DNA from: CAZYCC01 sp964645985
GTDB taxonomy: Bacteria; Bacillota; Clostridia; Oscillospirales; CAG-272
Assembly (NCBI GenBank): GCA_964645985.1
Contig: CAZYCC010000016.1
Coordinates: 1-29,162 of the forward strand
DNA: 29,162 nt
Direction: 5' to 3'
In this document: one piece after another, positions 24,036-29,162 of the stretch
How positions within the stretch are numbered: the stretch's first letter is position 1
Layout: each line of letters begins with the position of its first letter
Position numbers and translations under genes: made by a program
The notes under the pieces: model-generated
What the model was told of the DNA's origin: nothing
Databases searched by the model: none
What the model saw: only the letters and a program-made list of their open reading frames with translations

Positions 24036-24134
24036 TGAGGAACGGGAATATTTATGCTTTCGGCCAATAGGATGTTGACATTTCGGCGAGGAAAACCGCC
24101 TCTCAAAGGGAATGTTTTTATGACGCTCACCGCA
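24002..24134 (-). ncRNA. Candidate small RNA from an orphan consensus promoter
   Basis: A perfect minus-strand promoter (24141-24169) would start a transcript near 24134 that meets a terminator-like hairpin at 24035-24002, about 130 bases later, with no recognised gene between. Internal pairings include GGCG/CGCC around 24072-24100 and ACATT/AATGT. The only frame of note is a 32-codon one from a GTG with no ribosome site. It may be a regulatory RNA, an unrecognised small peptide gene, or antisense to the neighbour. No known RNA family was recognised. Confidence 0.45.
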
Positions 24135-24140
24135 GCTTAA

Positions 24141-24169
24141 AGTATACGCTATCGTATATGCGCTGTCAA
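24141..24169 (-). promoter_or_regulatory. Perfect consensus promoter with overlapping palindrome
   Basis: Minus strand: -35 TTGACA (24164-24169), 17-base spacer, -10 TATACT (24141-24146). A perfect inverted repeat TATACG-CTAT-CGTATA (24143-24158) overlaps the -10 and spacer and is a good candidate for a repressor operator. Confidence 0.88.
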
Positions 24170-24195
24170 GAAAGAGCAGCGGAACCCCCGCTATT

Positions 24196-24222
24196 CTCCG
24201 CCCGGTGGGGCGGGGATTTTTG
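24196..24222 (+). terminator. Plus-strand terminator hairpin
   Basis: CCGCCC (24198-24203) and GGGCGG (24208-24213), extended by a C-G and a T-G pair, form a stem with a GGTG loop followed by ATTTTTGT. It is oriented for plus-strand transcripts that pass the first hairpin at 24002-24035. Confidence 0.65.
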
Positions 24223-24246
24223 TATTCTGCCCTCCCTCTCTGTGCT

Positions 24247-26397
24247 TTACTTCCTGTACACGAGCGCGGCGTCCGCTTGGGTGGCGCTCGCGGGAGGAGG
24301 GGCGGAGTCGGCGGCGCTCGAGCGCGAGAGCGCGTCGAGCGAGGAGAGGAGAACGAACAGGAGAATGCTCATGGCGGGGGAGGCGAGGGGGTTTAGCAGC
24401 AAAGACCCGACGAGCAGCGCCGTGAGAGACGCGTCCCCCGCGGAGATCATCCGTTCACCGTCCGTATCCTCAAGGTTCACCGTGTGCCGCGCGAAGCGCG
24501 CCTCAAAAAAGAGAAACGCGATGAGCAGCGCATAGAGCAGCGCGCCGATGACGCCTCCCTCGGCAAGGATTTCCGTGGCAAGAGACCCGGCGGGCAAAGG
24601 TGCGGGGTCGGTGGGGTCGGCGAAGGGGAGATAGGGGGCGAGCGGCGCGGAAACGCCGCATCCCGCTCCGATGAGCGGGTTCCCGGAGAAGATCGCCCGA
24701 AGGCGCGCGCGCGTAACCGTAAACGTCGTGCTATTCGGCAGCGAAATGAAGAACTGCGAGAGGGCAGGCACGCGCCCGAGAACGCCGCTCCCCGCGAGGA
24801 TGGCTCCCGATACGGCGAGGAGCACCGGGAGAAACCAAAGCCGGCGAGGGTTTTTATGGATGATAAAATACAGCAGAAGCGCAAGTAGACCAAGGAGCAG
24901 GGCGGGCAGGCTCCGCGTCATCAGAAGGCAAGCGCCGACCGCCGCGAGGCAGAGCGCGAGAGCTATCCCCTTGCCCACCCCGCGCCCTCCTCCAATATAG
25001 GCGGGCAGATACGGCAGGCAGAGCGCGAAATAACAGCCGAGCAGACTCGGCGAAAGGCAAGGCAAAGACGCGGCGCCGCCGCTCGCAAAGGCGGAGAGCA
25101 GACCTACCGCCGCCGCGGCGAGCGATGAGAGCGTCAGCACTCCGCCGAGCCGCCGCGCGTTCTTGCTGTCTCGAAGGAGCTGCATCGCGAGGAACCCCGC
25201 GAGCAGCGCGAGCAGCCGCCCCGCCCCCTCTCGCGGAGAGGCGGTAACCGACGCGGGGAAAATCGTCCCGAAGAGGGAAAAGACAGCGAGAACGGCGAGC
25301 AGAAAGGCGAAGGGACCGCCGCTTACGCTTCGCTTGCCGCGCAGGAGTTTGAGAAAAAAGCTCAAAGAGCAAGCCAAAATCCCGCCATAGAGCGCGGCGG
25401 GCGAAGCGAAGGGCAGCGCCAAAATCAGCAGAAGTAGCCCCGTCTCGGGGGAGAGCAGCGTCGCGAGGGCGGCGAGCGCCCCCACGAGGATGGCGAGCAG
25501 GCGCGCGGGCGGGAGAAGAATGGTCAGCGCGCCGAAAAGCGTGCCGAGCAGCAGCGAGGAGAGAATGCCGCCCTCGCGCGGCGGCTCCTCGCCGTGCAGA
25601 ATGTCCTCGGGCAGGGCGAGCAGGTCGAAAAGAAGAAAATGCGCCGCGCGGCTGCGGCAGAGCGCGCCGCCGACGCTCGTTTTCTTGGAAAACAAAAAGG
25701 GCAGCGCGAGAAGAATCGCCGCGATACCGAACCACACCCGCCCGAACGAGAGGGTCTGCCCCTCGCGGACAAGAGGAAGCGCGACGCCTATCCCGAGCGT
25801 CCACACGCCAAAAGTAAAGAGAAAAATGCCAAGCGTCCTGCAGCGCGCGAGCAGCGCATACCGCCCCATATCGCGGAAAAAGGAGAGGATCGCCGAGCGC
25901 TCGCACTCAAGTGAAAGCCGCCTCTGCGCTCGCCTCCAGAGCGTCCCGCCCGCGCTCGTCTCCTCGCGCGCTATCACCTCACCCGCGTCCTCCTCTCCCT
26001 CGCCCTCGCCTGGGAGTGCGTTCTCGTCCTCGGAGGGTGAATAAGAGAAGGAAGAACCGTGCGCGGCAAAGAGAGCGTTCTCGCCGGGTTTTTGCGCGAG
26101 CGCGGCATCTGCCGCGGTGAGCAGGGCATCGCTTTCCTTTTCCCGAGAGCAGCCCTCTCCCGCCTCTGCGGGAACGATGGTTTTCTCGGTGGCGGAGGAA
26201 TCGCCCGCGGCGGGATCTACAGAGGGAGCGGCGCCCTCGGCGGCGGGGTCCCCACGGGGGAGGAAGCCGAGCGCCTCGCCCGCGCGGCGCGAAATACTCT
26301 GCGCGGCGCGCAGGAGAACGCTCTGCTCGAGCATCTCGGGCAGGCGCGAGAAAACGATGTCCGAGCGCGTAACGCGCGCCCGCTCGCTCTTTTTCAT
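24247..26397 (-). CDS. O-antigen ligase/polymerase-like polytopic membrane protein
   Basis: 716 residues from ATG 26397; a TTG frame extends 30 codons further. Residues 1 to about 185 are cytoplasmic, low-complexity and acidic. About a dozen or more hydrophobic segments follow, beginning at about 189-210. The C-terminal half has the Wzy/WaaL-like pattern: TRARLRAIFSGNPLIGAGCG with a large preceding loop, then membrane helices, as in the O-antigen ligase domain that handles undecaprenyl-linked glycans. In a Gram-positive such proteins polymerise or attach surface polysaccharide. No glycosyltransferase or flippase genes are nearby, so it may act alone or with distant genes. No Shine-Dalgarno sequence is seen for either start. 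The fold is well supported, the substrate is not. Confidence 0.8.
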   Translation of the reverse strand: MKKSERARVTRSDIVFSRLPEMLEQSVLLRAAQSISRRAGEALGFLPRGDPAAEGAAPSVDPAAGDSSATEKTIVPAEAGEGCSREKESDALLTAADAALAQKPGENALFAAHGSSFSYSPSEDENALPGEGEGEEDAGEVIAREETSAGGTLWRRAQRRLSLECERSAILSFFRDMGRYALLARCRTLGIFLFTFGVWTLGIGVALPLVREGQTLSFGRVWFGIAAILLALPFLFSKKTSVGGALCRSRAAHFLLFDLLALPEDILHGEEPPREGGILSSLLLGTLFGALTILLPPARLLAILVGALAALATLLSPETGLLLLILALPFASPAALYGGILACSLSFFLKLLRGKRSVSGGPFAFLLAVLAVFSLFGTIFPASVTASPREGAGRLLALLAGFLAMQLLRDSKNARRLGGVLTLSSLAAAAVGLLSAFASGGAASLPCLSPSLLGCYFALCLPYLPAYIGGGRGVGKGIALALCLAAVGACLLMTRSLPALLLGLLALLLYFIIHKNPRRLWFLPVLLAVSGAILAGSGVLGRVPALSQFFISLPNSTTFTVTRARLRAIFSGNPLIGAGCGVSAPLAPYLPFADPTDPAPLPAGSLATEILAEGGVIGALLYALLIAFLFFEARFARHTVNLEDTDGERMISAGDASLTALLVGSLLLNPLASPAMSILLFVLLSSLDALSRSSAADSAPPPASATQADAALVYRK

Positions 26398-26763
26398 AAA
26401 AAAGGAAATATCCCCGGGAGAGGGAAAGAAGCGGTCGGTGAGGGAAGCGCGCCCGTTCTCGCGCGAAAAGGGGCGCGCCTCGGCCAAAAAGGCGGGGGGA
26501 AAGGCGATCGCCTAAGGCGGGCGGCGGAGAAGCATCGCGAAATCTCCCGCGCGGGAGATAGCGCGTCCCGGCGGAGCAAACCCGCCCGGCGGCGCGGCGG
26601 CTATCCTCCGGAGGGGAAGCGTGCGGAGGGAGCACCGCGAAAAGATACGGCGGGTGAGGAGGAGAGAAACAGACCGCGCGGGGTTCTTGCTCGAAAAAGA
26701 GCGTGCGAAGGCGGCAGCGTCACATCCTCGCGCGGGGCAGTAGCAAACCCTCGTGGAGCACCC
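26398..26763. other. Intergenic region between trmD and the ligase-like gene
   Basis: About 366 bases without a supported gene if the ATG start at 26397 is right. It includes a perfect ATCTCCC-GCGC-GGGAGAT hairpin (26542-26559), which on the minus strand is followed by a short TTT and could end the trmD transcript weakly. No clear promoter for the ligase-like gene was found. Confidence 0.45.
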
Positions 26764-27447
26764 TCAGAGCAGATCCGGGCGGGTGAGTTTCGTTTTCGCG
26801 AGAGCCTGCTCGTAGCGCAGGCGCGCGATCGCCTCGTGATCTCCCGAGAGCAGCTCCCGCGGCACCGAAAGGTCCCGGAAAACCTCCGGGCGGGTGTACT
26901 GCGGGTACTCGAGCAGACCCCACGAAATGCTCTCGACCTCGTGGCAGGCGGGCTCGGCGAGCACGCCCGGCAGCAGCCGCGCCACCGCGTCGACAACAAG
27001 GCAGGCGGGGATCTCTCCCCCCGTGACGACAAAATCGCCGACCGACAGCTCCCTCGCCCCGATGAGCGCGAGCGCGCGCGCGTCAACGCCCTCGTAATGC
27101 CCGCAGAGCAGAATCAGCCGGTCCCACGCGGCGAGCTCCCGCGCTATTGTCTGATTGAACACCCGCCCCGCCGGCGAGAGGTAGAGAACAAGGGTGCGTG
27201 CGGACGGAATGTCGCTCATCCCGGCGACCGCCTCATAACAGGCGACGATGGGGGGCGCCGCCATCAGCATCCCCGCGCCGCCGCCGTAGGGCGTGTCGTC
27301 GACCCGACGGTGCTTGTCGGCGCTGTACGCGCGAATGTCGTGCGCGTAAATCTCCACAAGACCCGCCGCCCGCGCGCGCCCGAGAATGCTCGTGGAGCAA
27401 ATCTGCTCCACGAGGGCAGGAAAGAGCGTCAGGATATCAAAGCGCAT
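26764..27447 (-). CDS. trmD: tRNA (guanine-N1)-methyltransferase TrmD
   Basis: 227 residues; a cytoplasmic SPOUT-family dimer that methylates G37 of tRNAs to prevent frameshifting. Clear family motifs are DTPYGGGAGML (51-61), YLSPAGR (89-95), the knotted SAM site LCGHYEGVD (114-122), SVGDFVVTGGE (135-145) and YPQYTRPEVF (181-190), ending with LTRPDLL. Arg157 matches the catalytic R154 of the E. coli enzyme. At the position of the catalytic base D169 (in EDSF) this protein has Glu172 (VESI). Start ATG 27447 is the conserved MRFDILTLFP; the frame runs on upstream but without homology. There is no Shine-Dalgarno sequence. It usually adjoins rimM; here 539 non-coding bases separate them. Confidence 0.95.
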   Translation of the reverse strand: MRFDILTLFPALVEQICSTSILGRARAAGLVEIYAHDIRAYSADKHRRVDDTPYGGGAGMLMAAPPIVACYEAVAGMSDIPSARTLVLYLSPAGRVFNQTIARELAAWDRLILLCGHYEGVDARALALIGARELSVGDFVVTGGEIPACLVVDAVARLLPGVLAEPACHEVESISWGLLEYPQYTRPEVFRDLSVPRELLSGDHEAIARLRYEQALAKTKLTRPDLL

Positions 27448-27986
27448 AAGCGGGGGGTGCGAAAGAGCGCCGCGCGCGGCGGCTCTCTCGAGGGAAGGGC
27501 GCGAGCGGAAAAGGCCTATAGAATAACGGGCGCGGGATATTTCCCGGGCGGAGCAAAGGGAAGCGGGGAGCCTCATCGGCGGCGGGAGGCGCGCGGGGCT
27601 GCCCGGATTCTGCCCGGGACTGAGGCGGTTAAGGGAAGCGCGGGGGCTGCCGAGGGCGAATACCGTCGAGAGGCGCGGGGACTAACCGGGATTCAGTCAG
27701 TCCGGGAGCGCACGGGCGTTTTCTATGGGGAAAGGAAGACAAATGCTGCCGCGCAGCCTGCCCCTCCCCCCGCGAGCGGTGCGCGCGGGATTATCGCAAG
27801 CCGAAAACGCAGTCCGCCACCGCCCGCGCGTCCTCCTCTACGCGAGCGGTGCGCACGGCGGTACGCGCGGGATTTTCCTCGGACGAGGAGATAGAGCAAA
27901 AAGACGGCGGAGCGCAGCCCGGCGAGCCTCGCTATAGACGGCGAAGCTCATCGGGCAGCCTTATCGGATAAAGAATAGCGTGGGGG
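27448..27986. other. Long non-coding gap between rimM and trmD
   Basis: 539 bases where genes are normally adjacent. No protein is recognisable on either strand. A 14-base repeat, CGCGAGCGGTGCGC, occurs at 27771-27784 and 27841-27854 (70-base period), each followed by a CGCGCGGGATT run. A weak AT patch near 27517-27545 may carry a promoter for trmD, but no good -35/-10 pair was found. Confidence 0.5.
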
Positions 27987-27994
27987 CTATTCTT
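27961..27994 (-). terminator. Terminator overlapping the rimM stop codon
   Basis: AAGAATAGC (27971-27979) and GCTATTCTT (27986-27994) form a perfect 9-bp stem with a 6-base loop. On the minus strand TTTATC follows. The rimM stop codon (27987-27989) lies inside the stem, so the gene ends within its own terminator. Confidence 0.65.
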
Positions 27995-28838
27995 CGTCGA
28001 AAAAGCCGGGGATGGGGCGGATGAGCACGCCGCGATCGATGTCGACCGACAGGACAAACGCGCGCACGGCGGGGAGCAGCACGCGTCCCGCGCCGGTGTC
28101 GATCTCGTAGAGTTCGCTCGCCGCGCCGTCGAGAACGTCCGCGATTTTGCCATAGACCCGCCCGCTATCGGCGTCGATGACCGGAAGACCCGGCAGATCC
28201 GCGCGAAAGACCGCTCCGGGCGGCAGCGGGATGTCCTCACGAGCGGCGAAGAGCACCCGCCCGGTCCAGGGCAGCGCCTCCTCGAGCGAGCGCACCCCCG
28301 GCAGGCGCAGGAGCGCGAAGCGTCCAAACGCGCGCGCCGCGACCGGCGATAGCAGGCGATAGCTCGTCGCGAGGTCAGCGGGGTCGCCCGCGTTTCGCGC
28401 GTTTTCCGCGTCACTTGCATCTTTCGGGACGCCTGAGTTTCCCGCGTTGCCCGATACACCCGTGTTTCCCTCGCTCCCCCAAACACCGGTGTTCTCCGAG
28501 ATACTCGGGCTTCCCATGTTTCGCGGAGCGCTCGAATTTATCGGAATATCTGAGTTTTCCGAGTTGCTCGCGCCTCGCGCGCTCTCCGCGTTTCCCGGGA
28601 AGGGAGCGCCGGAGGGGGCGCCGAGCGCCGAGGCCTCGGAGCGCGTGGGATCGCCGGCGCGGGGCGGGGCGAGGCTCCCCCGATCGGAGGGATCGCCGGG
28701 GAGGGCGGGGTCCGCGGGGACAAAGAGGCGCGTGAGACGGCAGAAAACACCGACGCTGTCGCACCACGGCTCTACCTTCAGCTCGCCCGCGACGCCGTGC
28801 GTCGTGAGCACTCTCCCCGCTTCGAGAAACGCGCGCAT
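27987..28838 (-). CDS. rimM: Ribosome maturation factor RimM with a large repeat insertion
   Basis: 283 residues, against about 170 for typical RimM, which binds ribosomal protein uS19 and helps 30S assembly. Residues 1-40 are the start of the RimM domain (AGRVLTTHGVAGELKVEP). Residues 41-158 are an insertion. Residues 159-205 resume the RimM domain (SLEEALPWTGRVLFAAREDIPLPPG). The PRC-barrel follows at about 213-278 (LPGLPVID, GRVYGKIADVLDG, RVLLPAVRAFV). The insertion falls after the LFV strand, in a surface loop, and is in frame. Its second part is coded by 9-bp repeats that give tripeptides such as xGN and xGV. Start ATG 28838 is preceded by AGGGA and by a near-perfect promoter. The protein is likely still functional, since both domains are complete. 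Confidence 0.95.
   Translation of the reverse strand: MRAFLEAGRVLTTHGVAGELKVEPWCDSVGVFCRLTRLFVPADPALPGDPSDRGSLAPPRAGDPTRSEASALGAPSGAPFPGNAESARGASNSENSDIPINSSAPRNMGSPSISENTGVWGSEGNTGVSGNAGNSGVPKDASDAENARNAGDPADLATSYRLLSPVAARAFGRFALLRLPGVRSLEEALPWTGRVLFAAREDIPLPPGAVFRADLPGLPVIDADSGRVYGKIADVLDGAASELYEIDTGAGRVLLPAVRAFVLSVDIDRGVLIRPIPGFFDEE
28381..28596 (-). repeat. Degenerate 9-bp minisatellite inside rimM
   Basis: About 24 consecutive 9-base units (plus strand consensus near GCGTTTCCC; minus strand GGGAAACNC). Typical units are GCGTTTCGC, GAGTTTCCC, GTGTTTCCC and GCGTTTCCC. Each unit is three codons, so copy-number changes keep the frame. It encodes about residues 81-152 of RimM. The units resemble those at 11858-11911. 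Confidence 0.85.
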
Positions 28839-28866
28839 AAATCCCTGCGAAAGAAAAGATAAACCA

Positions 28867-28895
28867 GTATACCACGCGCGAGGGGGAGTGTCAAG
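28867..28895 (-). promoter_or_regulatory. Consensus promoter of rimM
   Basis: Minus strand: -35 TTGACA (28890-28895), 17-base spacer, -10 TATACT (28867-28872), with an extended TGG before the -10. All twelve hexamer bases match the sigma-70 consensus. It shows that rimM is not dependent on an upstream rpsP operon promoter. Confidence 0.93.
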
Positions 28896-29162
28896 GAGAG
28901 GAGCGGGGCGGGGGAGGTGGCGCGCAAGGTGCAGGCGAGCCTCTCCCGATCGCGAGGGAGAGTGTTACGGGAAGGGAAGTAGCGCGCAAAACCGCTCCGC
29001 GCGGGGTTTTGCGCGCGCCGTCGCGAACGGGTGCAGTGCGGGGGAGGAACTTTTTCCCCCCCCCCCCCCGCGAAGGCGAGCGGGGCAGTGCGGAATCACG
29101 CCAATCTTCACCCCGCCTCCCGAAAGCACCCCATCCCCCGAAGGGCAGAGAAAACATTTCGC
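28896..29162. other. Right-end intergenic region with hairpins and a C tract
   Basis: No supported gene. CTCTCCC/GGGAGAG (28941-28962) and a 12-bp perfect stem GCGCGCAAAACC/GGTTTTGCGCGC (28982-28993 with 29005-29016) are present. A run of 14 C lies at 29056-29069, after five T. The hairpins may mark the end of a neighbouring gene outside the window. Confidence 0.5.

Noticed and set aside
26059..27894. A 611-codon plus-strand open frame
   Set aside because: It runs antisense to the ligase-like gene, trmD and the non-coding gaps. Its composition is Arg/Gly/Ala-rich as expected for GC-rich DNA, with no recognisable domain.

Overview
The window is a GC-rich stretch from a Gram-positive anaerobe, most likely a Clostridia-type Firmicute (gut or rumen, probably a metagenome scaffold because it carries a 100-N gap). 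The signs are type I dockerins, a potABCD polyamine importer with a lipoprotein binding protein, TTGACA/TATACT promoters often with an extended TG -10, and no outer-membrane genes. The family cannot be fixed from this sequence alone.

Left part (about 0.4-9.7 kb, + strand): an orphan MalK/MsmK/UgpC-type sugar ABC ATPase is followed by four tandem paralogs of secreted DUF3472-type proteins. Three end in a type I dockerin. The third in order has instead a transmembrane anchor with a long Gly/Ser/Glu tail. They are followed by an SPFH/prohibitin-like membrane protein and a secreted, membrane-anchored protein whose middle is lost in the assembly gap. This looks like a cell-surface, cellulosome-like glycan module whose scaffoldin is not visible.

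Middle (about 9.9-13.8 kb, + strand): a single-pass membrane protein, a DEDD 3'-5' exonuclease fused to a zinc ribbon, another single-pass membrane protein behind a clear promoter, and a multi-CxxC zinc-ribbon protein. None of these genes except the exonuclease has a recognisable function.

Polyamine region (about 13.8-20.3 kb): potA, potB and potC run on the + strand from an extended -10 promoter. potD is on the opposite strand, converging on a bidirectional terminator, as the last gene of a HIT hydrolase - sugar isomerase-like TIM barrel - potD operon. That operon starts at a good promoter and a long leader hairpin that ends in a U tract.

Right part (about 20.3-29.2 kb): a XerC/D-type tyrosine recombinase with an extra tail, a lipoprotein with a cyclophilin-like domain, a four-helix membrane protein, a consensus promoter that points into a non-coding interval (candidate small RNA), an O-antigen-ligase-like polytopic protein, trmD and rimM. 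RimM carries an insertion of about 118 residues. Most of it is built from a degenerate 9-bp minisatellite, and related 9-bp units also occur directly after the exonuclease gene at 11.86 kb. The rimM-trmD gap is unusually long and non-coding.

Several genes start without a Shine-Dalgarno sequence after pyrimidine-rich leaders. No tRNA, rRNA, CRISPR array or insertion sequence was recognised.
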